Assembly: GCA_947652605.1 (NCBI GenBank)
Contig: OX393579.1
Span: 3,224,001 to 3,288,000 of the forward strand
Length of the DNA stretch: 64,000 bases
Direction of reading: 5' to 3'
From: Elmis aenea
Taxonomy: Eukaryota > Arthropoda > Insecta > Coleoptera > Elmidae
How positions within the stretch are numbered: position 1 is the stretch's first letter; each line of letters opens with the position of its first letter. The notes under the pieces are model-generated. The model saw only the letters and a program-made list of their open reading frames with translations, ran no database searches and had not been told where the DNA came from. Below, one piece after another: positions 1 to 14,200 of this stretch. The translations under genes were made by a program, and so were the position numbers.

Positions 1-394
1 CAAAATAGACTATAACTCTTGTACTTTCTTTATCCATTTCTTAAATTTGAACCGTGTAAGGGTAGATAATTATTATAAAAATTTAGTTTGCAATTAACAT
101 ATGCTTGTAGTTTCAATATTTTTTTATGCTTCCTTGCCAAAGTGCAAAGATTTTAGTCAATACTTTATAGTTTACAATTTTTCACCGAAATTTCTGTGTT
201 GGATTGTTTTTTGAATCTGTTAAATGTTTTATTGAAGTTTAACAGAATCAAATAAGTCCACTTGCATCACAGTTAATCAGTTTTAAAGTTTTAATGCACA
301 ATTAAAGGTAAAATATCAAATTAATTCTTTAAAAGTGGTGGAACGCCTGAGATTTAGGCAGCCCAAGTTACAGCAACTTAGTATTGATTAATAA

Positions 395-485
395 ATGAAC
401 GAGGCGGCACATGAAAACTACACAATGGATGAAATAATATTAGTTTCTTGTTTTTATATATTAACGGATGTGCCGCATCGCTCAT
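395..485. other. CpG-rich inverted repeat (hairpin), left copy
   Basis: The arm atgaacgaggcggcacat (395-412) is followed about 55 bases later by a near-perfect reverse complement (468-485), giving a stem of about 18 bp. The same hairpin occurs at 20,673-20,765 and 22,846-22,938. Single arms occur at 672-689, 1,862-1,876 and 24,913-24,930. The core stands out as GC-rich in an AT-rich background. Its function is unknown. Confidence 0.6.
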
Positions 486-1380
486 TGACGATCACGACCA
501 GTACTATTTTAACTTCAAAACTTTTGACGGTTCTTGTGATCATTTTGCAAGTTTGGTATGAAAATAAAGGAATTTGTTAGTAAAGAAATGAATCAAATTA
601 ATTCTTAAAAGGTGTTGGAACGCCTGAGATTTAGGCAGCCCAAGTTACAGCATTTTAGTATTGATCAACAAATGAACGAGGCGGCACATTAAAATTACAT
701 ATATAATGGCAGGAATAATTTAAACTTGTTTTTAATGTCAGGATTATGAGCATTAATTGTGAATGTAACCGGCCAAATAATAAATTTGGTAGGAAAGATA
801 GCTCATAAACAGTATATAACTCGAACATAAATCAGTCAGCGATGATATTATTAGACTAAATGTTAATCCAAAAATTGCACTGGTTTGGAAATTAAAATTA
901 TTTATTTATTTTATTAATTATAATTTGAACCACCTGAAATCTTTAAAAAACTGCAAAGGCTATAGTCGGACGTGGTCGACGTATGTGTTAAACAAAGATG
1001 ATGGATATGCTGCACCCTTGTCTGGAAGTTCAATGTTGGGAGTTCTTCCGGTATTCAATATATCGGTTGCTCTTTAAATTTATTATTTGCCAAAGCTTGG
1101 TCCTATCCACTTAATAAAAAGCTTTTTTAAAATCGACGAGTGCTCAACGGATGCCGGCATTTTTAATATAAAGGTGTTGTCTGCAGACGATCTTCCTGCT
1201 CTAAATTCCTAAGTCTCTCGTTGATTATAATTATTTTCGAGTGCACTTTGTAGGTGGAAATGAGTAAATTAATCCCTAGGTAATTGTTGCAAATTATCTC
1301 CCGATCTGTTTATGTGAAAGATGTTATTATAAAATGTACACTTAATGTTAATTGTTATTAATAAAATATTGTTGTTGCAG

Positions 1381-1448
1381 ATATTTTGCTGAAAATGAGG
1401 GAATGACAACAGGAAATCAATCAAATCATCTTGTGAAAAACCAAAAGG
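1381..1448 (+). other. Exon-like block A (non-coding candidate)
   Basis: A pyrimidine-containing acceptor ending ttgttgcag lies directly before position 1,381, and a consensus donor gtgagt follows position 1,448. The 68-base block has related copies on the minus strand at 21,203-21,271 and 23,339-23,401, and both also keep the acceptor and donor. The copies differ by indels that change frame, and in-frame stops are present. This supports a non-coding exon, or a relic of one, rather than protein sequence. Confidence 0.4.
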
Positions 1449-1882
1449 GTGAGTGATTTAAATTTGTTTTAGTTTAAAAAATAGACTATAACCTTTGCAC
1501 TTTTCTCATTTCTTATAAAAATTAATTAATAATTTGAATCATCTGATGGTAAATAATTGTTATAAAATTTAGTTTGTAATTAATATATGCTTGTAGTTTT
1601 AATATTTTTTGTACACCTGTACAGAAGTGCAAAGATTTTAGTCTCGACATACTTAACAATTTTCTATGATATTTTTTACATGTTTAGTTGTTTTTGGAAT
1701 TTGTAAATGTTTTTTTTATATTGGTCTAAAACGATTAAATAAGTTAGCTTGAATCACAGTTAATCAGTTTTGAAGTGCTAATGGACAATTTAAAGGTAAA
1801 AAGGGGAATTAACTCTTAAAAGTGATGTATGGCCTGAGATGTAGGCAGCGCAACTTACAGCAACGAGGCGGCACATGCTAAA

Positions 1883-2907
1883 TATTGCCAGTTCCAAGTT
1901 TAAAGGCGAAGAGCGGGGGTAAGTTCGCGCAGCAGACGCCACAATATGGTCCACAGACTCCCAAACCATAGGCGAGTATACATTATTATAAACGTATTAC
2001 AAAAAATTTTCGACCAGACATTTTCGTGTCAAATAGGAAAATTCACTGCACGCAAAAGCTGGTATGAAACTAATTAACCTGTTGTTTGTCTCAAGTACAG
2101 AACAACGAATGCATGAAAATATTTAATATTTTTCAAAATAACGGGCCATAACGGACCTTATTTATCACAGGTATACAATAACCAGTTGGAGGGAAAATTG
2201 TACATGTTCAAAAATAACTGTTTCGTCTGTCCGTACTATCTATACCAAAAACTTAACCATGGCATAATAGCAGTAGTTATTGAATTGTAGGACTATGCAA
2301 AATTCAAAAATTATCATTCCTACAAATAGAAATAAAGGTTGACGGCGTTAATAATAAGTATCGTTTTCAAAAATTAAAATTTTACCAATAAAATAGGGTT
2401 CTCTCTGCGTTTGTTGCTTTATAATTTAAAAGTCGTTGTAAAGTTCTACGTGTTTTTAAGACAATTAAAAAATATTTATCTAGCATAATGTTGTACAATT
2501 ACTAGTCATTTCAATTTTACCAAAACATTTAATTTTCTTGATTTTATAATATAAAGAAAGTTAATTGAAATCAATGTTATTAATATTACTTAAAATACTA
2601 GAATAAACGGCTTTTTCATTAGCAGATAGCTTACGCGCCATATTACTATGTAAAATAACGCATTTTACTATTACTATAGTATCGGGTAATATCCATATCA
2701 CTTTACGAAAATGGAACAGATATGTGAGAAACAGGTACAGCCTTGGAAGTATAATATGTTATACCTATTATCGTAAAATAACCCTTTTTAAATTCCGTAA
2801 CGGTACGCCACTGTATACCAAAACAACTAAGTAAGTAGGTGTGTTTAATTCCAATTGTGTTTAGTGCGCACCCCCACCCTTCGCCTTTAAACTTGGACCC
2901 GGCAATA
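1883..2907. mobile_element. Non-autonomous element with about 60 bp terminal inverted repeats
   Basis: The left end (tattgcc, then ccaagtttaaaggcgaag and a G-rich run) is mirrored by the right end near 2,870-2,907 (C-rich run, cttcgcctttaaacttgg, ggcaata). The element is about 1.0 kb, AT-rich inside, and has no reading frame. It splits the left copy of the exon-bearing repeat. A target duplication is not clear. The family is unassigned. Confidence 0.6.
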
Positions 2908-2930
2908 CCTAATGCTAATTTAGCTAAACG

Positions 2931-3290
2931 AAACCGATCACATACATTAAATAAAATTTAGATAAGGAGTAAATAACTTCATTTTTTCCCTTCATTGTGA
3001 AATATTTTAATTATTATTTTTGATAAGTAATCGTTCTAAAAAAAAATGGTTATTCTTTTAAGCTTATTTGTATTGGGAATTGCATGTTTAATTTAATATG
3101 CCTATTTACTGCCTGTGTGTGGTTTAAAGGTTCGTCAACCATATTGTAGCTTCTGCTGTGTGAAAGCACACTCATTACTTTGCGTTACCTATATGTAGGT
3201 ATTTCTTTAAAAGTGGTATTAATGTATTAATCAATTAGGCTTTTATATTTTTTATGCTGATCGCAGTAAGCAACTGTAATTTATTGTTAA
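2931..3290. other. AT-rich DNA, nothing recognised
   Basis: No reading frame, splice-bounded block or repeat was recognised here. Confidence 0.5.
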
Positions 3291-3294
3291 TGCT

Positions 3295-4530
3295 TTCGAG
3301 CGAATTTTAAAATAAAATATTTAAATCGTAATAACTCGAGACATATTGATTTTAGGTATAGGACTTGCTTAATGTTTTTAATAGGTTATTTGATTGTCTA
3401 CAAAAATACGTAAAAATATACAGGGTGTTGTATTTAAAATAACAAAGTTGCATGTCGGTTCTCGAAAACCGAACACTCGGTATATTCAAAAATAATTTAG
3501 GATTGTACAGTTCGCGATGCCAAACAACTTTTGTATTTAAAACTTTTTTGTAACTATTTAAACAACCGAGATATTAATTAATTTAAATTGCTATAGTAAA
3601 ACTACCCGACACCTCCACCAAATTTCAAAATAAATTATTAAACCCGTAATAACTTGAGATATATTGATTGTAGGTATAGGACATGCTTAATGTTTTTAAT
3701 AGGATATTTGATTGTCTACAAGAAAATGTAAAAATATACAGGGTGTTGTACTTAAAATAACAAAGTTGCATGTCGGTTCTCAAAAACTGAACACTCTGTA
3801 TATTTAAAAATAATTTAGGATTATACAGTTCGCGATGCCAAACAACTTTTGTATTTAAAACTTTTTTGTAACTATTTAAACAACCAAGATATTAATTAAT
3901 TTATATTGCTATAGTAAAATTACCCGGCACCTCCACCAAATTTTAAAATAAAATATTAAAATCGTAATAACTCGGGAAATATTGAGTTTAGGTATAGGAC
4001 ATGCTGAATATTTTTAATAGGATATTTGATTGTCTACAAGAAAATGTAAAAATATACAGGGTGTTGTATTTAAAATAACAAAGTTGCATGTCGGTTCTCG
4101 AAAACTGAACACTCGGTATATTCAAAAATAATTTAGGATTGTACAGTTCGCGATGCCAAACAACTTTTGTATTTAAAACTTTTTTGTAACTATTTAAAAA
4201 ACCGAGATATTAATTAATTTATATTGCTATAGTTAAACTACCCGGCACCTCCACCAAATTTCAAAATAAATTATTAAACCCGTAATAACTCGAGATATAT
4301 TGATTGTAGGTATAGGACATGCTTAATGTTTTTAATAGGATATTTGATTGTCTACAAGAAAATGTAAAAATATACAGGGTGTTGTATTTAAAATAACAAA
4401 GTTGCATGTCTGTTCTCGAAAACTGAACACTCTGTATATTCAAAAATAATTTAGGATTATACAGTTCGCGATGCCAAACAACTTTTGTATGTAAAACTTT
4501 TTTGTAACTATTTAAACAACCGAGATAGTT
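3295..4530. repeat. 318 bp tandem repeat, about 3.8 copies
   Basis: The landmark cagggtgttgta recurs at 3,421, 3,739, 4,057 and 4,375, an exact 318-base period. Each unit also holds 'gcatgtcggttctcgaaaa' and 'cgcgatgccaaacaac'. Within a unit, tatacagggtgtt is followed by an imperfect inverse (aacactc(t/g)gtatat), giving a potential hairpin. A diverged single copy lies on the other side of the satellite at about 20,010-20,165. Confidence 0.85.
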
Positions 4531-4798
4531 AATTTTTAAATCGCTTTTTAGTAAAATACCCGAACTCGAGAAATACCCATCACCAAATCTTTAATTTAAA
4601 TTTTTTTTGTACAAAGGATGCTACTCTTGTTAGTCAATAATTGTAGTCTATTTTACCTTTATTTTCTATTTTGTGTACAACGGGATACTACTCTTGTTAT
4701 CTTTTGATGTCAATTAACCCGTTTTTCTTCATCTTGCTTTATTACATGTAATGTTATTGCTTACTGTATTTTTTCATATTTATATTACTGATTTTCAG
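4531..4798. other. AT-rich spacer
   Basis: Short spacer between the 318 bp repeats and exon-like block B. It contains two imperfect copies of a 'tgtacaa..ggatactactcttgtta' segment (about 4,608 and 4,674) and no coding signal. Confidence 0.4.
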
Positions 4799-4925
4799 GT
4801 CATTATTTCACAGGAGTGATGTTTCACAGATCCAGTCAAGCTTCTAGAAGTGGCAGTTAGTTGATTCAAGGGTCTGCAGAGCTGCATAAGAGGGTATCCT
4901 TCCATCCATTGCGAAAAAAAACAGG
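4799..4925 (+). other. Exon-like block (non-coding candidate)
   Basis: It is preceded by a good acceptor (ctgattttcag) and followed by a plausible donor (gtaaat). Stops occur in all frames, so it could only be a non-coding exon. It sits in the same orientation as block A (1,381-1,448), with the satellite array downstream. Support is from splice-site appearance only. Confidence 0.25.
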
Positions 4926-5028
4926 GTAAATACAAAATAATTAAATTGTGTGTATGTCTGTTTTTAAATGCAAGACTGACTTAATTTTTTTAAATAAATA
5001 ACGACTGAAAAAGAGTAGAGTTTATGTC

Positions 5029-5051
5029 TGTAGCTGTAGCTGTAGCTGTAT
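5029..5051. repeat. TAGCTG microsatellite
   Basis: About four tandem copies of a six-base (tagctg) unit. Confidence 0.9.
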
Positions 5052-5120
5052 TATTTCACATTTATTTTATTATTGTGTATGTATGAGGTCTTAAGCGACA
5101 TAACTAACCTGTCTTAGACT

Positions 5121-5216
5121 AGTAGATTATTTAAATAATACACTTTAATAGATTATTTAAATAATCTACTAAGGTGTATTGTTTAATAATATACTAAAGT
5201 GTATTATTTAAATAAT
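5121..5216. repeat. AT-rich palindromic junction before the satellite
   Basis: Nested palindromes built from 'tattatttaaataata' and 'tacacttta / taaagtgta' lie directly against the first satellite monomer. They mark the left boundary of the array. Confidence 0.6.
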
Positions 5217-8200
5217 TTAAAGTGTTATAACATTTTTATTAGTCATTCCTAATGCTTGAGAGGTCCAATAGGATTGTACTCGTGTGTACGTGTCATCAAA
5301 AAAATGTAGAAATGCGTAGGACATGCGTAATTAATTTTTTAATAATTGCTGTACCTTTAGCGAATTATGCAAATCGCTCTAAAATGTTTATTAGTCAGTC
5401 TAAGTTTTGAAATTTGCAGGAGTGCTTTACTAGGGTTGTACTGACATGCACGCTACATCAAAAAAGTTTACACATGCGTAGGACATGCGTAATTAATATT
5501 TCAAAATTATAGCGATTTTGATAAAAATATTTAAAGTGTTATAACATTTTTATTAGTCATTCCTAATGTTTGAAATTTGCCTGAGAGGTCAAATAGGATT
5601 GTACTCGTATGTAGGTGTCATCAAAAAAATGTAGAAATGCGTAGGACATGCGTAATTAATTTTTTAATAATTGCTGTACCTTTAGCGAATTATGCAAATC
5701 GCTCTAAAATGTTTATTAGTCAGTCCTAAGTTTTGAAATTTGCAGGGGTGCTTCACTAGGGTTGTACTGACTTGCACGCTACATCAAAAAAGTTAACACA
5801 TGCGTAGGACATGCGTATTTAATATTTAAAAATTATTGCGTTTTTGATAAAAATATTTAAAGTGTTATAACATTTTTATTAGTCATTCCTAATGTTTGAA
5901 ATTTGACTTAGAGGTCCAAAAGGATTGTACTCGGATGTAGGTGTCATAAAAAAAATTTAGAAGTGCGTAGGACATGCGTAATTAATTTTTTAATAATTGC
6001 TGTACCTTTAGCGAATTATGCAAATCGCTCTAAAATGTTTATTAGTCAGTCCTAAGTTTTGAAATTTGCAGGAGTGCTTCACTAGGGTTGTACTGACATG
6101 CACGCTACATCAAAAAAGTTTACTCGTGCGTAGGACATGCGTAATTAATGTTTCAAAATTATTGCGTTTTTGATAAAAATATTTAAAGTGTTATAACATT
6201 TTTATTAGTCATTCCTAATGTTTGAAATTTGCCTGAAAGGTCCAATAGGATTGTACTCGTATGTAGGTGTCATCAAAAAAATTTAGAAGTGCGTAGGACA
6301 TGCGTAATTAATTTTTTAATAATTGCTGTACCTTTAGCGAATTATGCAAATCGCTCTAAAATGTTTATTAGTCCGTCCTAAGTTTTGAAATTTGCAGGGG
6401 TGCTTCACTAGGGTTGTACTGACTTGCACGCTACATCAAAAAAGTTAACACATGCGTAGGACATGCGTATTTAATATTTAAAAATTATTGCGTTTTTTGT
6501 AAAAATATTTAAAGTGTTACAACATTTTTATTAGTCATTCCTAATGTTTGAAATTTGCCTTAGAGGTCCAAAAGGATTGTACTCGGATGTAGGTGTCATA
6601 AAAAAAATGTAGAAGTGCGTAGGACATGCGTAATTAATTTTTTAATAATTGCTGTACCTTTAGCGAATTATGCAAATCGCTCTAAAATGTTTATTAGTCA
6701 GTCCTAAGTTTTGAAATTTGCAGGAGTGCTTCACTAGGGTTGTACTGACATGCACGCTACATCAAAAAAGTTTACTCGTGCGTAGGACATGCGTAATTAA
6801 TGTTTCAAAATTATTGCGTTTTTGATAATAATATTTAAAGTGTTATAACATTTTTATTGGTCAATCCTAATGTTTGAAATTTGCCTTAGAGGTTCAATAG
6901 GATTGTACTCGGATGTAGGTGTCATAAAAAAAATTTAGAAGTGCGTAGGACATGCGTAATTAATTTTTTAATAATTGCTGTACCTTTAGCGAATTATGCA
7001 AATCGCTCTAAAATGTTTATTAGTCAGTCCTAAGTTTTGAAATTTGCAGGAGTGCTTCACTAGGGTTGTACTGACATGCACGCTACATCAAAAAAGTTTA
7101 CTCGTGCGTAGGACATGCGTAATTAATGTTTCAAAATTATTGCGTTTTTGATAAAAATATTTAAAGTGTTATAACATTTTTATTAGTCATTCCTAATGTT
7201 TGAAATTTGCCTTAGAGGTTCAATAGGATTGTACTCGGATGTAGGTGTCATAAAAAAAATGTAGAAGTGCGTAGGACATGCGTAATTAATTTTTTAATAA
7301 TTGCTGTACCTTTAGCGAATTATGCAAATCGCTCTAAAATGTTTATTAGTCAGTCCTAAGTTTTGAAATTTGCAGGGGTGCTTCACTAGGGTTGTACTGA
7401 CTTGCACGCTACATCAAAAAAGTTAACACATGCGTAGGACATGCGTATTTAATATTTAAAAATTATTGCGTTTTTTGTAAAAATATTTAAAGTGTTATAA
7501 CTATTTTATTAGTCATTCCTAATGTTTGAAATTTGCCTTAGAGGTCCAATAGGATTGTACTCGGATGTAGGTGTCATAAAAAAAATGTAGAAGTGCGTAG
7601 GACATGCGTAATTAATTTTTTAATAATTGCTGTACCTTTAGCGAATTATGCAAATCGCTCTAAAATGTTTATTAGTCAGTCCTAAGTTTTGAAATTTGCA
7701 GGAGTGCTTCACTAGGGTTGTACTGACATGCACGCTACATCAAAAAAGTTTACTCGTGCGTAGGACATGCGTAATTAATGTTTCAAAATTATTGCGTTTT
7801 TGATAATAATATTTAAAGTGTTATAACATTTTTATTGGTCAATCCTAATGTTTGAAATTTGCCTTAGAGGTCCAATAGGATTGTACTCGGATGTAGGTGT
7901 CATAAAAAAAATTTAGAAGTGCGTAGGACATGCGTAATTAATTTTTTAATAATTGCTGTACCTTTAGCGAATTATGCAAATCGCTCTAAAATGTTTATTA
8001 GTCCGTCCTAAGTTTTGAAATTTGCAGGGGTGCTTCACTAGGGTTGTACTGACTTGCACGCTACATCAAAAAAGTTAACACATGCGTAGGACATGCGTAT
8101 TTAATATTTAAAAATTATTGCGTTTTTTGTAAAAATATTTAAAGTGTTACAACATTTTTATTAGTCATTCCTAATGTTTGAAATTTGCCTTAGAGGTCCA

Positions 8201-11200
8201 AAAGGATTGTACTCGGATGTAGGTGTCATAAAAAAATTTAGAAGTGCGTAGGACATGCGTAATTAATTTTTTAATAATTGCTGTACCTTTAGCGAATTAT
8301 GCAAATCGCTCTAAAATGTTTATTAGTCAGTCCTAAGTTTTGAAATTTGCAGGGGTGCTTCACTAGGGTTGTACTGACTTGCACGCTACATCAAAAAAGT
8401 TAACACATGCGTAGGACATGCGTATTTAATATTTAAAAATTATTGCGTTTTTTGTAAAAATATTTAAAGTGTTATAACATTTTTATTAGTCATTCCTAAT
8501 GTTTGAAATTTGCCTTAGAAGTCCAATAGGATTGTACTCGGATGTAGGTGTCATAAAAAAAATTTAGAAGTGCGTAGGACATGCGTAATTAATTTTTTAA
8601 TAATTGCTGTACCTTTAGCGAATTATGCAAATCGCTCTAAAATGTTTATTAGTCAGTCCTAAGTTTTGAAATTTGCAGGAGTGCTTCACTAGGGTTGTAC
8701 TGACATGCACGCTACATCAAAAAAGTTTACTCGTGCGTAGGACATGCGTAATTAATGTTTCAAAATTATTGCGTTTTTGATAAAAATATTTAAAGTGTTA
8801 TAACATTTTTATTAGTCATTCCTAATGTTTGAAATTTGCCTTAGAGGTTCAATAGGATTGTACTCGGATGTAGGTGTCATAAAAAAAATTTAGAAGTGCG
8901 TAGGACATGCGTAATTAATTTTTTAATAATTGCTGTACCTTTAGCGAATTATGCAAATCGCTCTAAAATGTTTATTAGTCAGTCCTAAGTTTTGAAATTT
9001 GCAGGGGTGCTTCACTAGGGTTGTACTGACTTGCACGCTACATCAAAAAAGTTAACACATGCGTAGGACATGCGTATTTAATATTTAAAAATTATTGCGT
9101 TTTTTGTAAAAATATTTAAAGTGTTACAACATTTTTATTAGTCATTCCTAATGTTTGAAATTTGCCTTAGAGGTCCAAAAGGATTGTACTCGGATGTAGG
9201 TGTCATAAAAAAAATGTAGAAGTGCGTAGGACATGCGTAATTAATTTTTTAATAATTGCTGTACCTTTAGCGAATTATGCAAATCGCTCTAAAATGTTTA
9301 TTAGTCAGTCCTAAGTTTTGAAATTTGCAGGAGTGCTTCACTAGGGTTGTACTGACATGCACGCTACATCAAAAAAGTTTACTCGTGCGTAGGACATGCG
9401 TAATTAATGTTTCAAAATTATTGCGTTTTTGATAATAATATTTAAAGTGTTATAACATTTTTATTGGTCAATCCTAATGTTTGAAATTTGCCTTAGAGGT
9501 TCAATAGGATTGTACTCGGATGTAGGTGTCATAAAAAAAATTTAGAAGTGCGTAGGACATGCGTAATTAATTTTTTAATAATTGCTGTACCTTTAGCGAA
9601 TTATGCAAATCGCTCTAAAATGTTTATTAGTCAGTCCTAAGTTTTGAAATTTGCAGGAGTGCTTCACTAGGGTTGTACTGACATGCACGCTACATCAAAA
9701 AAGTTTACTCGTGCGTAGGACATGCGTAATTAATGTTTCAAAATTATTGCGTTTTTGATAAAAATATTTAAAGTGTTATAACATTTTTATTAGTTATTCC
9801 TAATGTTTGAAATTTGCCTTAGAGGTTCAATAGGATTGTACTCGGATGTAGGTGTCATAAAAAAAATTTAGAAGTGCGTAGGACATGCGTAATTAATTTT
9901 TTAATAATTGCTGTACCTTTAGCGAATTATGCAAATCGCTCTAAAATGTTTATTAGTCAGTCCTAAGTTTTGAAATTTGCAGGGGTGCTTCACTAGGGTT
10001 GTACTGACTTGCACGCTACATCAAAAAAGTTAACACATGCGTAGGACATGCGTATTTAATATTTAAAAATTATTGCGTTTTTTGTAAAAATATTTAAAGT
10101 GTTATAACTATTTTATTAGTCATTCCTAATGTTTGAAATTTGCCTTAGAGGTCCAATAGGATTGTACTCGGATGTAGGTGTCATAAAAAAAATGTAGAAG
10201 TGCGTAGGACATGCGTAATTAATTTTTTAATAATTGCTGTACCTTTAGCGAATTATGCAAATCGCTCTAAAATGTTTATTAGTCAGTCCTAAGTTTTGAA
10301 ATTTGCAGGAGTGCTTCACTAGGGTTGTACTGACATGCACGCTACATCAAAAAAGTTTACTCGTGCGTAGGACATGCGTAATTAATGTTTCAAAATTATT
10401 GCGTTTTTGATAATAATATTTAAAGTGTTATAACATTTTTATTGGTCAATCCTAATGTTTGAAATTTGCCTTAGAGGTCCAATAGGATTGTACTCGGATG
10501 TAGGTGTCATAAAAAAAATTTAGAAGTGCGTAGGACATGCGTAATTAATTTTTTAATAATTGCTGTACCTTTAGCGAATTATGCAAATCGCTCTAAAATG
10601 TTTATTAGTCCGTCCTAAGTTTTGAAATTTGCAGGGGTGCTTCACTAGGGTTGTACTGACTTGCACGCTACATCAAAAAAGTTAACACATGCGTAGGACA
10701 TGCGTATTTAATATTTAAAAATTATTGCGTTTTTTGTAAAAATATTTAAAGTGTTACAACATTTTTATTAGTCATTCCTAATGTTTGAAATTTGCCTTAG
10801 AGGTCCAAAAGGATTGTACTCGGATGTAGGTGTCATAAAAAAAATTTAGAAGTGCGTAGGACATGCGTAATTAATTTTTTAATAATTGCTGTACCTTTAG
10901 CGAATTATGCAAATCGCTCTAAAATGTTTATTAGTCAGTCCTAAGTTTTGAAATTTGCAGGAGTGCTTCACTAGGGTTGTACTGACATGCACGCTACATC
11001 AAAAAAGTTTACTCGTGCGTAGGACATGCGTAATTAATGTTTCAAAATTATTGCGTTTTTGATAATAATATTTAAAGTGTTATAACATTTTTATTGGTCA
11101 ATCCTAATGTTTGAAATTTGCCTTAGAGGTTCAATAGGATTGTACTCGGATGTAGGTGTCATAAAAAAAATTTAGAAGTGCGTAGGACATGCGTAATTAA

Positions 11201-14200
11201 TTTTTTAATAATTGCTGTACCTTTAGCGAATTATGCAAATCGCTCTAAAATGTTTATTAGTCAGTCCTAAGTTTTGAAATTTGCAGGAGTGCTTCACTAG
11301 GGTTGTACTGACATGCACGCTACATCAAAAAAGTTTACTCGTGCGTAGGACATGCGTAATTAATGTTTCAAAATTATTGCGTTTTTGATAAAAATATTTA
11401 AAGTGTTATAACATTTTTATTAGTCATTCCTAATGTTTGAAATTTGCCTTAGAGGTTCAATAGGATTGTACTCGGATGTAGGTGTCATAAAAAAAATTTA
11501 GAAGTGCGTAGGACATGCGTAATTAATTTTTTAATAATTGCTGTACCTTTAGCGAATTATGCAAATCGCTCTAAAATGTTTATTAGTCAGTCCTAAGTTT
11601 TGAAATTTGCAGGAGTGCTTCACTAGGGTTGTATTGACATGCACGCTACATCAAAAAAGTTTACTCGTGCGTAGGACATGCGTAATTAATGTTTCAAAAT
11701 TATTGCGTTTTTGATAAAAATATTTAAAGTGTTATAACATTTTTATTAGTCATTCCTAATGTTTGAAATTTGCCTTAGAGGTTCAATAGGATTGTACTCG
11801 GATGTAGGTGTCATAAAAAAAATTTAGAAGTGCGTAGGACATGCGTAATTAATTTTTTAATAATTGCTGTACCTTTAGCGAATTATGCAAATCGCTCTAA
11901 AATGTTTATTAGTCAGTCCTAAGTTTTGAAATTTGCAGGGGTGCTTCACTAGGGTTGTACTGACTTGCACGCTACATCAAAAAAGTTAACACATGCGTAG
12001 GACATGCGTATTTAATATTTAAAAATTATTGCGTTTTTGTAAAAATATTTAAAGTGTTATAACTATTTTATTAGTCATTCCTAATGTTTGAAATTTGCCT
12101 TACAGGTCCAATAGGATTGTACTCGGATGTAGGTGTCATAAAAAAAATGTAGAAGTGCGTAGGACATGCGTAATTAATTTTTTAATAATTGCTGTACCTT
12201 TAGCGAATTATGCAAATCGCTCTAAAATGTTTATTAGTCAGTCCTAAGTTTTGAAATTTGCAGGAGTGCTTCACTAGGGTTGTACTGACATGCACGCTAC
12301 ATCAAAAAAGTTTACTCGTGCGTAGGACATGCGTAATTAATGTTTCAAAATTATTGCGTTTTTGATAATAATATTTAAAGTGTTATAACATTTTTATTGG
12401 TCAATCCTAATGTTTGAAATTTGCCTTAGAGGTCCAATAGGATTGTACTCGGATGTAGGTGTCATAAAAAAAATTTAGAAGTGCGTAGGACATGCGTAAT
12501 TAATTTTTTAATAATTGCTGTACCTTTAGCGAATTATGCAAATCGCTCTAAAATGTTTATTAGTCAGTCCTAAGTTTTGAAATTTGCAGGGGTGCTTCAC
12601 TAGGGTTGTACTGACTTGCACGCTACATCAAAAAAGTTAACACATGCGTAGGACATGCGTATTTAATATTTAAAAATTATTGCGTTTTTTGTAAAAATAT
12701 TTAAAGTGTTATAACATTTTTATTAGTCATTCCTAATGTTTGAAATTTGCCTTAGAGGTCCAATAGGATTGTACTCGGATGTAGGTGTCATAAAAAAAAT
12801 TTAGAAGTGCGTAGGACATGCGTAATTAATTTTTTAATAATTGCTGTACCTTTAGCGAATTATGCAAATCGCTCTAAAATGTTTATTAGTCAGTCCTAAG
12901 TTTTGAAATTTGCAGGAGTGCTTCACTAGGGTTGTACTGACATGCACGCTACATCAAAAAAGTTTACTCGTGCGTAGGACATGCGTAATTAATGTTTCAA
13001 AATTATTGCGTTTTTGATAAAAATATTTAAAGTGTTATAACATTTTTATTAGTCATTCCTAATGTTTAAAATTTGCCTTAGAGGTCCAATAGGATTGTAC
13101 TCGGATGTAGGTGTCATAAAAAAAATTTAGAAGTGCGTAGGACATGCGTAATTAATTTTTTAATAATTGCTGTACCTTTAGCGAATTATGCAAATCGCTC
13201 TAAAATGTTTATTAGTCAGTCCTAAGTTTTGAAATTTGCAGGGGTGCTTCACTAGGGTTGTACTGACTTGCACGCTACATCAAAAAAGTTAACACATGCG
13301 TAGGACATGCGTATTTAATATTTAAAAATTATTGCGTTTTTTGTAAAAATATTTAAAGTGTTACAACATTTTTATTAGTCATTCCTAATGTTTGAAATTT
13401 GCCTTAGAGGTCCAAAAGGATTGTACTCGGATGTAGGTGTCATAAAAAAAATTTAGAAGTGCGTAGGACATGCGTAATTAATTTTTTAATAATTGCTGTA
13501 CCTTTAGCGAATTATGCAAATCGCTCTAAAATGTTTATTAGTCAGTCCTAAGTTTTGAAATTTGCAGGGGTGCTTCACTAGGGTTGTACTGACTTGCACG
13601 CTACATCAAAAAAGTTAACACATGCGTAGGACATGCGTATTTAATATTTAAAAATTATTGCGTTTTTTGTAAAAATATTTAAAGTGTTATAACATTTTTA
13701 TTAGTCATTCCTAATGTTTGAAATTTGCCTTAGAGGTCCAATAGGATTGTACTCGGATGTAGGTGTCATAAAAAAAATTTAGAAGTGCGTAGGACATGCG
13801 TAATTAATTTTTAATAATTGCTGTACCTTTAGCGAATTATGCAAATCGCTCTAAAATGTTTATTAGTCAGTCCTAAGTTTTGAAATTTGCAGGAGTGCTT
13901 CACTAGGGTTGTACTGACATGCACGCTACATCAAAAAAGTTTACTCGTGCGTAGGACATGCGTAATTAATGTTTCAAAATTATTGCGTTTTTGATAATAA
14001 TATTTAAAGTGTTATAACATTTTTATTGGTCAATCCTAATGTTTGAAATTTGCCTTAGAGGTCCAATAGGATTGTACTCGGATGTAGGTGTCATAAAAAA
14101 AATTTAGAAGTGCGTAGGACATGCGTAATTAATTTTTTAATAATTGCTGTACCTTTAGCGAATTATGCAAATCGCTCTAAAATGTTTATTAGTCAGTCCT

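Larger units (their letters stand above)
1..1874 (+). repeat. Left copy of a multi-copy exon-bearing repeat unit (+ orientation)
   Basis: This AT-rich block is found again in reverse orientation at about 20,640-21,500 and 22,700-23,400. Shared landmarks are the stretch after the exon-like block (gagtgatttaaatttg, then an 'aatagactataacc' tract), the 'gaggcggcacat' core, and the 'tgatcaatactaag' segment. The block itself contains partial internal duplications: the 'gcctgagatttaggcag' to 'ggcggcacat' segment occurs near 345-412 and 620-690, and again near 1,830-1,876. No protein-coding potential is evident. It may be part of a non-coding transcription unit or an old low-copy repeat. Confidence 0.6.
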
